This document shows, one piece after another, positions 40,009 to 47,735 of a stretch of DNA of 64,000 bases. Made by a program: the position numbers and the translations under genes. Within the stretch, counting starts at the first letter, position 1, and every line of letters begins with the position of its first letter. Source of the stretch: Streptomyces globisporus (GTDB lineage Bacteria > Actinomycetota > Actinomycetes > Streptomycetales > Streptomycetaceae); assembly GCA_014649555.1 (NCBI GenBank), contig BMTG01000005.1:417704-481703 (forward strand), given 5' to 3'. The notes beneath the pieces were generated by a model. That model was given only the letters and a program-made list of their open reading frames with translations. It was not told the DNA's origin and did no database searches.

Positions 40009-41757
40009 ATGCTCTTGCAGGCCGACACGTGCGACGACGGCATGCCGTCGTTCTTCGACCCGAAGACCGTCGCGGCCCTGTTCGACGGCAATCCCGCCGC
40101 CGTCGCGGTGCTCGACCACGATCTCCGCTACACCTACGTCAACCCGGCACTCGAACGGCTCAACGGCCTCCCCGCCCGCTCCCACATCGGGCGGACCTTC
40201 TCGCAGGTGCTGCCCGGGCTGCACGGCCAGGCCGCCGCCCTGCGCGACGTGCTGGCCGACGGCACCCCCCGGGAAGTGACGATCAGCGGGCGGACCTGGG
40301 CGCCGACCGAGGAGGAGCAGCAGCTCTGGCGGGCCACGTACCACCGGCTCGACGCGGACGGGGAGGGCTGCGGGCTGATGGCGATCGTCGTCGAGATCAC
40401 CGACATCGCCCGGCAGCGCGAGGAGCTGGAGCAGGCCCGCGGCCATGTCGCCCTGCTCTCCACCGCCGCCGTCCGGATCGGCACCACGCTCGACATGGAC
40501 ACCACCTGCCGGGAGCTGGCCGACTTCGTGGTGCCCGACTTCGCCGACGTCGCGGCGGTCGACGTGTTCCCGGCCGATGTGGGGCACTCCGTACGCCGCC
40601 CGGAGCCCGGCGTCGTACGGCTGCGGCGGGCCGCGCTGCGGGGCGACGGCGAACTCGACGCGCAGGTCCAGCGGTTCGGCCACCCCGGGGAGTACGTCGA
40701 CTTCGCCGCGGACTCCGCGGTGACCCGCTGTCTGCTGGAGAACGAGCCGGTCGTCGACGACTGGGAGAACCACGAGCGCGGGCGCAGCACCGTCACCTCC
40801 GACCGGATCACCGCCTCCCTGGCGCTCGGGCTGCGCCAGGCGCTCGTCGTTCCGCTGACCGCCCGCAGCCGGCCGCTCGGCACGCTCACCCTGGTCCGGG
40901 CCGAGGGCTCACCCCTCTTCGGCGACCAGGACGTGGCCGTCGCCCGCGAGCTCGCCGTGCGCGCGGGCGTGGCCCTCGACCACGCCCGCCGTTACGACCA
41001 CGAGCACAGCATCGCCCGCGAACTCCAGCGCTCCCTGCTCTCCGAGCCGTGGGGCCCCCACCCCCACGTCGAGGTCGCCACCCGTTACCGCCCCGCCGAC
41101 GAGGGCGTCCTGGTCGGCGGCGACTGGTTCGACGTCGTCCCGCTCCAGGACGGCCGGCACCTCAAGGCGATGGGCGACGTGATGGGGCACGGGGTGGAGG
41201 CGGCGGTCGCGATGAGCCAGTACCGCTCGCTGCTGCGGCTGCTGGCGCAGGAGGACCTGCCGCCGCACCGGATCCTGGAGCAGCTCGACACCATGGTGGA
41301 GCGGTCCGGACTGGACCGGGCGGCGACCTGTCTGCTCGCCGTCGTCGACCGGTTCGGCGGGGTGTGCGAGGTGGCCAGCGCGGGCCATCTGCCGCCGGTC
41401 TTCATCGACCCGGGCGCCGCCGGGGCCCGGGTCGTGCCGGTGCCGGTGGGGCCGCCGCTCGGCACCGGGTTCGGCGGCTACCGGACCGCGTCCGTGCCCT
41501 GCGGCCCGGGGACCGTGCTGTTCATGTACACCGACGGTCTGGTGGAGCGCCGGGGCGAGGACATCGACGTGTCCGTGCAGCGGCTGGCCTCGCTGACCAT
41601 GCCGCAGGGCGGGCGCCTGGAGGACCTGCTGGACCGGGTACTGGACCGGTTCGGCGAGGACGCCGAGGACGACATCGCCGTGCTCGCGTCCCGGATCCGC
41701 GAGGGCCCGCCGGTGGTGCGGCCGACCCCGGCGGAGGGACGGCCGCTGTTTCCATGA
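40009..41757 (+). CDS. PAS-GAF-PP2C (SpoIIE-type) serine phosphatase
   Basis: A 582-residue cytoplasmic signalling phosphatase. Residues ~18-135 form a PAS domain (VAALFDGNPAAVAVLDHDLRYTYVNPALERLNGLPA). Residues ~150-315 form a GAF domain (LSTAAVRIGTTLDMDTTCRELADFVVPDFADVAAVDVF). Residues ~330-570 form the PP2C/SpoIIE domain with its metal-binding Asp motifs: VLVGGDWFDVVPLQDGRHLKAMGDVMGHG, and GTVLFMYTDGLVERRG. Proteins of this type dephosphorylate anti-sigma factor antagonists and so release SigB/SigF-type sigma factors; sigF and sigN lie 22 kb away, but linkage is only a guess. GGGAGG is 1 nt from the ATG, so a TTG at 40015 may be the real start. Confidence 0.9.
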   Translation: MLLQADTCDDGMPSFFDPKTVAALFDGNPAAVAVLDHDLRYTYVNPALERLNGLPARSHIGRTFSQVLPGLHGQAAALRDVLADGTPREVTISGRTWAPTEEEQQLWRATYHRLDADGEGCGLMAIVVEITDIARQREELEQARGHVALLSTAAVRIGTTLDMDTTCRELADFVVPDFADVAAVDVFPADVGHSVRRPEPGVVRLRRAALRGDGELDAQVQRFGHPGEYVDFAADSAVTRCLLENEPVVDDWENHERGRSTVTSDRITASLALGLRQALVVPLTARSRPLGTLTLVRAEGSPLFGDQDVAVARELAVRAGVALDHARRYDHEHSIARELQRSLLSEPWGPHPHVEVATRYRPADEGVLVGGDWFDVVPLQDGRHLKAMGDVMGHGVEAAVAMSQYRSLLRLLAQEDLPPHRILEQLDTMVERSGLDRAATCLLAVVDRFGGVCEVASAGHLPPVFIDPGAAGARVVPVPVGPPLGTGFGGYRTASVPCGPGTVLFMYTDGLVERRGEDIDVSVQRLASLTMPQGGRLEDLLDRVLDRFGEDAEDDIAVLASRIREGPPVVRPTPAEGRPLFP

Positions 41758-41764
41758 GCCCAGG

Positions 41765-42616
41765 TCAGCCCAGTTCCAGGCTCGTGATGCCGTACAGGCC
41801 CGGCCGGTCGATCACCGGTTCCGGGCCGCTGTACATCCGCGCCGTGCCGAACGACGGGGTCAGGCCCAGCTCCCCGGCCAGCCGCACCGCCGCCGGATTG
41901 ATGTCGGGTACGTCGACGGCGACCGGGGTGTCCGGTGCGGTGGCCGCGACCGCGCTGACCAGGGCCGCCGCCACGGCGGGGGATTCGGCGTACAACGGGC
42001 CGATCCGGGACGCGGCCCGGCAGGCCCGCAGCACCGCGAGCCCCTGGATCCCGCCGTCCCCGACCGCCGCGAGGGCCGTGCGGGCCGGGGCGGTGATCCA
42101 GGCCGCCAGAAAGGTGTCCCGGGCGGCCGGGAAGTACCGCCGGTCGTAGGCGGCGAGCAGGTCGAACGGCACGCTGCGGGCGTCGACCAGGGTGGTCCCC
42201 GGCGGCGGTGCGATGTCCGGCGGGGGCGTTCCCTCGTACCGTGCGTTGCTCCAGCAGGTGCGGAAGCCGGAGCGGCGGTAGTTGTCCTGTTGCGCGGGCA
42301 CCCCGTCGAGGCCGACGGTGCGCCCGGCGAGGCGGGCCGTGCCGGCCTGCCAGGTCCGCAGCCCGTAACCCTGTCCGCGCAGATGCGGGCGGGTCAGATA
42401 GAAGCCCAGGAAGCCGTACGCATCGCCGTAGCGGACGACGGAGACGGAGGTGACCGGTTCACCGTCCAGCCGGCCGAACAGGAAGCCGCCGGGGTCGGTC
42501 GCGAAGAACACCCCGCCGTCGTGCAGGCCCGGGTTCCAGCTCTCCTCGTGGGCCCACGCGCCCAGCGTCACGATGTCCTCGGCGCGGGCCGCGGTGATCT
42601 CGAAAGGGTTCGGCAC
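41765..42616 (-). CDS. GNAT family N-acetyltransferase
   Basis: A 283-residue protein with an N-terminal GNAT domain (TSVSVVRYGDAYGFLGFYLTRPHLRGQGYGLRTWQAGTARL, the acetyl-CoA loop RGQGYG) and a second C-terminal domain of the Acetyltransf_18 type (LAGELGLTPSFGTARMYSGP). Two-domain members of this kind are common in actinomycetes. The GTG start gives MPNPFEITAARAED. It is convergent with the phosphatase gene. The acceptor is unknown. Confidence 0.9.
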   Translation of the reverse strand: MPNPFEITAARAEDIVTLGAWAHEESWNPGLHDGGVFFATDPGGFLFGRLDGEPVTSVSVVRYGDAYGFLGFYLTRPHLRGQGYGLRTWQAGTARLAGRTVGLDGVPAQQDNYRRSGFRTCWSNARYEGTPPPDIAPPPGTTLVDARSVPFDLLAAYDRRYFPAARDTFLAAWITAPARTALAAVGDGGIQGLAVLRACRAASRIGPLYAESPAVAAALVSAVAATAPDTPVAVDVPDINPAAVRLAGELGLTPSFGTARMYSGPEPVIDRPGLYGITSLELG

Positions 42617-42703
42617 GGCACAGTCGTACCCCGGCCGGGCACCGTTCAGTGACCGGAAGCGGGGCGATTTCCGGCCTTTCGGGCGGGCCGGGGAGCGGCT
42701 CGT

Positions 42704-42952
42704 TCAGGCCGCTTCCGGGTTCTCCCGCTTCCGGCCGCGCAGCTGCCGCAGGACGAGGGCGGCCGAGGTGATCAGCGGCAGCATCCCCGCCACCGCGTCG
42801 GCGGTGTTCAGCTTGTCGTGCGTGCCCTTGGCCCGGCGGACCTGCTTGGACGCCCTGATGACCGCGAGCGCGCTGCTGCCCAGGCTCAGGACGAGCCCGG
42901 CCTTGCTGCCGCGCAGGCCCTGGGCGGGTTTGGCGGACCGATTCTTCGCCAT
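42704..42952 (-). CDS. Small basic membrane-associated protein of unknown function
   Basis: An 82-residue Lys/Arg-rich protein (MAKNRSAKPAQGLRGSKAG) with two weakly hydrophobic stretches (LVLSLGSSALAVIRAS and AVAGMLPLITSAALVLRQL) and a basic end. GGAGG 8 nt before the ATG sets the start rather than a GTG three codons upstream. It lies just below the PAP2-like gene of the XRE operon but 141 bp apart, so it may be separate. No family recognised. Confidence 0.65.
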   Translation of the reverse strand: MAKNRSAKPAQGLRGSKAGLVLSLGSSALAVIRASKQVRRAKGTHDKLNTADAVAGMLPLITSAALVLRQLRGRKRENPEAA

Positions 42953-43102
42953 CGGGGACACCTCCAGCCGGTGGGGCCCGTCCGTTCGCGGGCGCGCCCT
43001 CCCCGTCCACGTAACCGGGTGTCCGACGCCCCCGCAAACGCGGGGGCGGCGGACACGGCGCGCCGCGAGGCGGAAGCGGGACCGTCCCGACGCGGCGCGC
43101 CC

Positions 43103-43756
43103 TCAGACGAACACGTACGCCACCGTCGTCGCCGCCCCCAGGCCCGCGCCCGCCAGGGTCTGGGCGACGGTGTGGTAGCCGAGGGCGACCCGGGACCAGC
43201 AGACCGCCGCGGTCAGCGCGTACGCGGCGATCCACCAGGGGGAGTGCACGACGGCGAGGAGCGAGACGGCCGCCGAAGCCACCGCCGAGTCGACCGAGAT
43301 CTTCCACACCGTGTTGACGGCCAGCAGACCTATCGTCATCACCCACAGCGCGAGCATCGCGACGAGGATCCCGGTCGGCGCGCTCCCCAGCACCATCACC
43401 ACCGAGCCGGTGCCGATCGAGCCCAGGATCACGAAGAAGATCGGCGCCCGTTTCGTACGGTCCACGACGTGGCGGTCGCCCCAGGTGCCGCGTCCGCGCT
43501 CCCACTCGATGTACCCGGCCGGGATGAGCCCGGCGCAGAGCGCCCCGAGGAAGCCCCAGAGCAGCCCGGTCCAGTCGCCGCCCGCCGCCGCGAGGCCGAT
43601 GCCGAGCATGCCCGCCAGCAGCACGTTGCGCGGCTGGAGGACGTCGGTGACGGTGCGCGCCACGGAGGCCGTGCGGGCGGAGGTGGTGGGGATCCCCTCG
43701 CCGGTCGTCCCCCGGCCCGGGGCGCCGTCGGTCGTGGGGGCCGTGGTGCCGGTCAT
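43103..43756 (-). CDS. PAP2-like membrane protein, last gene of the XRE/ImmA operon
   Basis: A 217-residue protein with a Thr/Gly-rich start and about six hydrophobic segments. VVDRTKRAPIFFVILG and SRVALGYHTVAQTLAGAGLGAA recall the first and last motifs of PAP2-type phosphatases (the SRxxxGxH pattern with a conserved His), so a lipid phosphatase acting on polyprenyl or phospholipid phosphates is plausible. The motifs are degenerate, so activity is not certain. Its ATG overlaps the stop of the upstream membrane-protein gene (ATGA), showing translational coupling within the operon. Confidence 0.8.
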   Translation of the reverse strand: MTGTTAPTTDGAPGRGTTGEGIPTTSARTASVARTVTDVLQPRNVLLAGMLGIGLAAAGGDWTGLLWGFLGALCAGLIPAGYIEWERGRGTWGDRHVVDRTKRAPIFFVILGSIGTGSVVMVLGSAPTGILVAMLALWVMTIGLLAVNTVWKISVDSAVASAAVSLLAVVHSPWWIAAYALTAAVCWSRVALGYHTVAQTLAGAGLGAATTVAYVFV

Positions 43757-45024
43757 GCGCTCGTCTCCGTCGTGCGGGCCGTGTCGGCCGTGGCTGTGGC
43801 GAGGACGGCGCGGGCGCGCTCCTCGTCGACCGTCCGGTACGCGGCGGCGACCCGGACCAGCCGGGCCACCTCGCCGTCCTGGTCCGCGGCGTGCTGGGAG
43901 GCGACCGTCGCGGCCCCTCCGGCGGGTGCGCCGGACTCCTTCGCGAGCAGGGCGGCCCGGATCCAGTAGGCGTCGGTGAGGGACGCGGCGCGGCGCGGGT
44001 CGTCCGTGTCGCGGGCGGCGGCCCGTCCGGCGGCGTCGAGCAGCCCGTCGGGCACGTAGTGGCGCAGCTTCTCGGCGGCGTCCGCGATGTCGGCGGCCCA
44101 GCGGTCCACCCGCAGGTCGGCCGGGACGTTGAACCGGGTCAGCTCGCGGGGGAGGGACGCGGGCGGGTCGAACGGCTGCTCCGGGAACGCGGTCATCAAC
44201 TCGTACCAGAGGGCGTGCAGCCGGACCTGGGCCCGCCACAGCCTGGCCCGGCGCGCCCCGGCCGCGAACGCGGGGATGGACGCGCCGAGGGCGAAGAAGG
44301 CGAACAGCACCAGCTGCGCGGCCTCGGTGATCTGGTCGAAGCGCAGGGCGAACGCCTCGCTCGGCTCGTCGACCACGCTGATCCACAGGAAGAGCGTGCG
44401 GCTGACGGTGTAGCCGACGCCGATGAACATCGCGAACGTCATCATCCCGAGCCCGATGCGCAGATGGCGGCGGCGGGCGTCGAGGGTGGCCAGCGCCCAC
44501 TGGAAGGCGCAGACGGCGGACGCGGCCCCGAGGTAGAGGTAGAAGACGCTCATGTAGAGCGTGGCGCCCCACTCCCCGGCGTGGTCGGAGACGAAGCGGT
44601 CCGAGGGCTCGGAGCGGTCGACGACGGTGAAGAACAGGACGGTCAGCAGGATCAGCGTGGCGACGGAGGCCTTGGCCGCCAGCTTCTGCACGAGCCGTGC
44701 GAACCGTACGTGGCGGGGGACCGCGCCCTCTTCGGGGTAGCTGCCGTAGATGGCCACGATGTAGCTGAGGATGGCCAGAATTGCCACCGTGGCGGTGTAG
44801 TGCTTGATGAGGACGGCGAGGTCGGTGACGGCGCTGTTGTTGAGGCCGATGCGGACCGCCTCGGTCTTCGTCCACAGGGCGATGGCGAATCCGGCGTAGC
44901 AGCCCCACAGCGCCCGGCGTCTGCGGTCCTCCTCGTCGCCCCAGAGGGCAGCGGGCATACGCCACAGGGCAACGGCCGTCATCAGGCCCGCTATGAGGTA
45001 GCCGGCGAGATCGAGCGGGGTCAC
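43753..45024 (-). CDS. Seven-helix membrane protein, MAB_1171c-like putative transporter
   Basis: A 423-residue protein. Residues 1-265 hold about seven hydrophobic helices (LAGYLIAGLMTAVALWRMP, then YTATVAILAILSYIVAIYG, ASVATLILLTVLFFTVV, LYMSVFYLYLGAASAVCAF and others). The rest is a cytoplasmic domain (LHALWYELMTAFPEQPFDPP, LRVDRWAADIADAAEKLRHYVPDGL, LTDAYWIRAALLA). I recall this order as the MAB_1171c family, which is found beside XRE regulators in actinomycetes; transport has not been shown to my knowledge, and the cytoplasmic domain looks more like a sensor. The GTG start has GAGGA upstream. It is coupled to the PAP2-like gene. Confidence 0.82.
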   Translation of the reverse strand: MTPLDLAGYLIAGLMTAVALWRMPAALWGDEEDRRRRALWGCYAGFAIALWTKTEAVRIGLNNSAVTDLAVLIKHYTATVAILAILSYIVAIYGSYPEEGAVPRHVRFARLVQKLAAKASVATLILLTVLFFTVVDRSEPSDRFVSDHAGEWGATLYMSVFYLYLGAASAVCAFQWALATLDARRRHLRIGLGMMTFAMFIGVGYTVSRTLFLWISVVDEPSEAFALRFDQITEAAQLVLFAFFALGASIPAFAAGARRARLWRAQVRLHALWYELMTAFPEQPFDPPASLPRELTRFNVPADLRVDRWAADIADAAEKLRHYVPDGLLDAAGRAAARDTDDPRRAASLTDAYWIRAALLAKESGAPAGGAATVASQHAADQDGEVARLVRVAAAYRTVDEERARAVLATATADTARTTETSA

Positions 45025-45090
45025 GGCGGTGTTCGTCCTCGGGGTCGGGGTGCGGGGGTGGGGCCCGCGGGCGGAGACCGGTGGCACGTG

Positions 45091-45678
45091 TCAGGTGTCG
45101 CCGGACCGTCTTCCGGGGAAGAGGCCGCGCCTCCGGTGGGCCACCGGGCGGGACAGGGAGTTGTCCAGCCGCCCCACCATGTCATCGGTGGTGAGGTCCC
45201 GCGCCATCCGGGGGATCAGGGAGGCACCGAATTCGGCCATGCGTTCGTCGTGGGTGTCGTACTGGGCACGGGCCTGGACGATGCCGCCGCCGGAGGCGAA
45301 GGACTCGGCGGCGGCCGGAGAGATCATCCGGGCGATCAGCGAGGTGTCGAAGACCGGCAGGAGCGTGCGCAGTTGCTCCGCGTCGAGCGTCGTCCCGTGG
45401 TCGAACCACTCGTGGCACAGCTCGTGCAGGATCACGTGCTGGGTCTGGTACGCGGTCGGCCTGCGGCGGTAGAGGACCAGGCTGGTACCGCCCGCCTTCA
45501 GGCGCAGCCCGCAGGCGGCGTTGACGCGGGCGAGGCGGTCCGGCATCTCGTGCAGCCGGATCGTGCGCCCGCCGGCCTCCTCCATGTTCGCGACGAGCCC
45601 GTCCAGCGTGAAGGGAACCGGGAGGGGCAGGTCGGCGAGCCCGGCCTCGCACTCTTTCCGCAGTTTCCGCAGGGACAT
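45091..45678 (-). CDS. ImmA/IrrE family metallo-endopeptidase
   Basis: A 195-residue zinc peptidase. The HExxH motif is His85-Glu-Leu-Cys-His89, followed by Glu90 and a further Asp-His (HVILHELCHEWFDH). The upstream strand TSLVLYRRRPTAYQTQ is the usual substrate-side strand of the family. ImmA and IrrE cleave a partner HTH repressor on a stress signal and so derepress genes. The XRE-like gene ends 10 bp upstream, which makes its product the likely target. No ribosome site precedes the ATG, so translation may be coupled or begin from an internal leaderless transcript (TAGCGT lies 7 nt upstream). Confidence 0.9.
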   Translation of the reverse strand: MSLRKLRKECEAGLADLPLPVPFTLDGLVANMEEAGGRTIRLHEMPDRLARVNAACGLRLKAGGTSLVLYRRRPTAYQTQHVILHELCHEWFDHGTTLDAEQLRTLLPVFDTSLIARMISPAAAESFASGGGIVQARAQYDTHDERMAEFGASLIPRMARDLTTDDMVGRLDNSLSRPVAHRRRGLFPGRRSGDT

Positions 45679-45688
45679 GACGAAGACG

Positions 45689-46219
45689 CTACGCTGCCGG
45701 GCCCCCGGGGCGGTGGTTCGCGGCGGAATCTTTGCCACCGCTCTCCCCGGCGGGGCCCTCCCGCTCCCGGGCGGCATCCTCCAGCAGGGCCAGGGCGAAC
45801 CGCAGCAGTTCCGGCGGGAGGCCTTCGTCGTCCAGGCCCCGGCCGGCCACGCCGCTGATCTCCCCGGTGCGGCGCTTGGCCAGGAACTGGAGTCCGGCGA
45901 CGACGTCGTCGACGACCTCGGACTCCTCCTTGAAGAAGCGCCAGTCCACGCCGAACCCCAGCCCGAGGGCCTTGAGGATGTCCTCGGAGGGCTGGGTGAC
46001 CTTGCCGGCCAGGATGTTGGAGAAGTAGCTGTGCGACAGCGAGCCGCCGCGGTCGCGGACCAGTTCGGCGAAGACCCGGCCCGAGATCTTCTGGCCGGGG
46101 AAGGTCTTCTCGACCATGTACTCGACTTTTTCCCGCAGCGAGTCGAGGCGGGGCAGCTCGTCGGGGCCGGGGGCGTCGACGGGTTCCGGACCGCGTTCGT
46201 CGCCGTCGTCCATGGCCAT
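45689..46219 (-). CDS. XRE-like helix-turn-helix regulator
   Basis: A 176-residue protein. After an acidic N-terminus, residues ~30-95 form a lambda-repressor-type domain (MVEKTFPGQKISGRVFAELVRDRG, then LSHSYFSNILAGKVTQPSEDILKALGLGFGVDWRFF). A helical part follows (EVVDDVVAGLQFLAKRR, PPELLRFALALLEDA). The ATG is chosen because GGAGG lies 5 nt upstream. It is the first gene of the operon, lies 10 bp before the ImmA/IrrE gene and is the expected substrate of that peptidase. The gene is preceded by the structured leader and intrinsic terminator at 46289-46473. Confidence 0.87.
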   Translation of the reverse strand: MAMDDGDERGPEPVDAPGPDELPRLDSLREKVEYMVEKTFPGQKISGRVFAELVRDRGGSLSHSYFSNILAGKVTQPSEDILKALGLGFGVDWRFFKEESEVVDDVVAGLQFLAKRRTGEISGVAGRGLDDEGLPPELLRFALALLEDAAREREGPAGESGGKDSAANHRPGGPAA

Positions 46220-46288
46220 CCGGGCCTCCACGATCACCTCGGAGTCGGAACTGAGCTTGCGCAAACACTCTACGTCACTGTTAACTCG

Positions 46289-46509
46289 AAAAAACACGGG
46301 CAGGGGACCACGAGGGGAGTCCCTTGCCCGTGAATGACCCTGTGCCCCGCCCTGCCCGGAACAGGCCTCGTGCGGGGCCTGGAGCAGGCTCCGGACCGCC
46401 CGCCGGACCCTGCTGCGAACCGGCTCCGGACAGGGGTGTAGCCCTTCACGACGGGGGATGCGTGAAGGGCTACGCGTGCATTATGGCCCCGCGGTCCTCC
46501 CGACGACAA
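46289..46509 (-). ncRNA. Structured leader or small RNA with its own promoter and intrinsic terminator
   Basis: On the minus strand a -35 TTGTCG (46504-46509) and -10 CATAAT (46480-46485) are 18 bp apart, predicting a start near 46473. There a perfect 13-bp hairpin begins (46438-46450 with 46461-46473). The next ~95 nt contain several nested stems closed by ACAGGG/CCCTGT (46430-46435 and 46338-46343). The end is a 14-bp stem with one mismatch (46295-46308 and 46319-46332) followed by six T (46289-46294). The RNA of about 185 nt ends 70 nt before the XRE start codon. It may be a free sRNA or an attenuator for the operon. Confidence 0.6.
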
Positions 46510-46526
46510 CTGACCGGTCGGTCAGT
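46509..46526. promoter_or_regulatory. TetR-type palindrome next to the leader promoter
   Basis: ACTGACCG-GT-CGGTCAGT, perfect 8-bp arms with a 2-bp centre, touches the -35 box of the leftward leader promoter. The GACCG/CGGTC half-sites are typical of TetR-family operators. No TetR gene lies nearby; the one at 8629 seems tied to a different site. Confidence 0.5.
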
Positions 46527-46597
46527 GATCTGCGGGAGGGCCGCGAGGGCGGATCCGTGCGGCCCTTCGCGGCCACCCGAATCTGATCCGGTCGCGA

Positions 46598-46626
46598 TAG
46601 ACATGCCCTTGCCGGGCGATTAGGGT
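46598..46626 (+). promoter_or_regulatory. Promoter of the MerR-type gene
   Basis: TAGACA (46598-46603) and TAGGGT (46621-46626) are separated by 17 bp, a good sigma-70 (HrdB) match. The leader would be about 95 nt. Confidence 0.55.
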
Positions 46627-46726
46627 TTCTTGTGCAGTCACGGAAAACAGTGGTACGCAGCAGAGGTGCACCCCGCAGGCGTACGGCGCCCGGCTCCTCC
46701 GGGCGCGCGTGAGGGAAGAGGTGCAG

Positions 46727-47047
46727 ATGCCCCCGGAGACCCCCTCGCACGCCGCCGGCCGGCTCGACGACGACGACTACCCCGCGTACACGATGGGGCG
46801 AGCCGCGGAGATGATCGGTGCGACGCCGGGGTTCCTCCGAGCGATCGGCGAGGCCCGCCTGATCACCCCGCTGCGGTCCGAGGGCGGCCACCGCCGCTAC
46901 TCCCGCTATCAGTTGCGCATCGCCGCCCGCGCCCGCGAGCTGGTCGACGGCGGCACACCCGTCGAGGCCGCCTGCCGCATCGTCATCCTGGAGGACCAGC
47001 TGGAGGAGGCGCTGCGCCTCAACGAGGAGCTGCGCCGCGCCGACTGA
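46727..47047 (+). CDS. MerR-type helix-turn-helix regulator
   Basis: A 106-residue DNA-binding protein: AYTMGRAAEMIGATPGFLRAIGEARLITPLRSEGGHRRYSRYQLRIAARARELVDGG is a complete MerR winged helix. A short helix (AACRIVILEDQLEEALRLNEEL) for dimerisation follows; there is no metal or drug-binding domain. The ATG has GAGG 5 nt upstream. In Streptomyces such small MerR proteins occur beside cold-shock genes, as here, and may control them. Function otherwise unknown. Confidence 0.87.
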   Translation: MPPETPSHAAGRLDDDDYPAYTMGRAAEMIGATPGFLRAIGEARLITPLRSEGGHRRYSRYQLRIAARARELVDGGTPVEAACRIVILEDQLEEALRLNEELRRAD

Positions 47048-47152
47048 ATATCTGTATTCGGCAGCACAGAATTTCGCGCAATGCCCGATGAGGCTTTTTA
47101 TGGTCCGGCCCGGCCGATGATATTGGGCACTGCCTCTCCCTGGTCGTCGTGC

Positions 47153-47338
47153 TAGTGTTGATCTCAGTTGCAGTTGTGGTTCCCAAAAACTTCAAATGCC
47201 TCTGCCGACCGGATGTCGGCAGGTGCATTTTTGTCTTTCCGGTGTTCATGTGTTCTTCCGGACGGGGTAATCATCGCGGCGACGTGGGGTCCGCACAGGG
47301 CGGGCCCACGGGCTCTGCGCCCTTAAAGGAGATATGAC
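47153..47338 (+). promoter_or_regulatory. Long 5' leader of the cold-shock gene
   Basis: A TAGTGT box (47153-47158) would start an RNA near 47165, giving a leader of about 175 nt before the csp ATG; no strong -35 was seen. The leader is AT-richer than its surroundings, contains an intrinsic terminator at 47196-47232 and ends with a strong AAAGGAG site. Long structured leaders are characteristic of cspA-type genes. The 105 bp before it, after the MerR gene, show nothing certain. Confidence 0.5.
47196..47232 (+). terminator. Intrinsic terminator inside the csp leader
   Basis: Arms at 47196-47209 and 47215-47228 pair at 12 of 14 positions (8-bp CTGCCGAC stem plus 4-bp ATGC, with a 2-nt internal loop), loop CGGAT, followed by T5-G-TCTTT. 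It is a textbook terminator located upstream of a coding gene on the same strand. Confidence 0.75.
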
Positions 47339-47542
47339 ATGGCTACTGGCACCGTGAAGTGGTTCAACTCGGAAAAGGGCTTCGGCTTCATCGAGCAGGA
47401 CGGCGGCGGCGCCGACGTCTTCGCCCACTACAGCAACATCGCTGCCTCCGGCTTCCGTGAGCTGCAGGAGGGCCAGAAGGTCTCCTTCGACGTCACGCAG
47501 GGCCAGAAGGGCCCGCAGGCCGAGAACATCGTCCCCGCCTGA
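47339..47542 (+). CDS. Cold-shock protein (CspA family)
   Basis: A 67-residue single OB-fold RNA chaperone: [19 protein letters not shown] (RNP1 motif KGFGFI) and DVFAHYSNI (RNP2-like motif), ending QAENIVPA. It binds single-stranded RNA and keeps mRNA unfolded. AAAGGAG lies upstream of the ATG, a far stronger ribosome site than those of most genes here, which predicts high expression. A 12-bp terminator hairpin follows the stop. The DEAD-box helicase gene is next on the same strand, a natural partner in RNA remodelling. Confidence 0.97.
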   Translation: MATGTVKWFNSEKGFGFIEQDGGGADVFAHYSNIAASGFRELQEGQKVSFDVTQGQKGPQAENIVPA

Positions 47543-47566
47543 TCATTCAGGCAGCACGGCGCAGCT

Positions 47567-47594
47567 GGGGCCCGCACCATGGGGTGCGGGCCCC
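47567..47594 (+). terminator. Terminator of the cold-shock gene
   Basis: Perfect 12-bp arms (GGGGCCCGCACC and its complement) with a 4-nt loop, 24 bp after the stop codon. GGCTCGTTGTCGTTT follows, weakly T-rich. Confidence 0.8.
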
Positions 47595-47735
47595 GGCTCG
47601 TTGTCGTTTCCGGGGTCCGAAACCCGTTTTCTTTTGTCATTTCATCGGCTCGTTCTTGCGATTCCGGGTGCCGTTCATGTGGCCGCTTCCCCGAAAAGAA
47701 TCCCTCGATACGCGCCCATCGAGGAAAGGTTCTGC

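Noticed and set aside
40009-41757. Direct functional link of the PAS-GAF-PP2C phosphatase to SigF/SigN
   Set aside because: The genes are 22 kb apart, and no anti-sigma or antagonist gene is visible; the link rests only on general family behaviour.
46270-46509. Possible leader peptide of up to 79 codons within the XRE leader RNA
   Set aside because: There is no ribosome site, the frame runs through the terminator stem, and the composition is Arg/Gly/Pro-rich. The RNA structure explains the sequence better.
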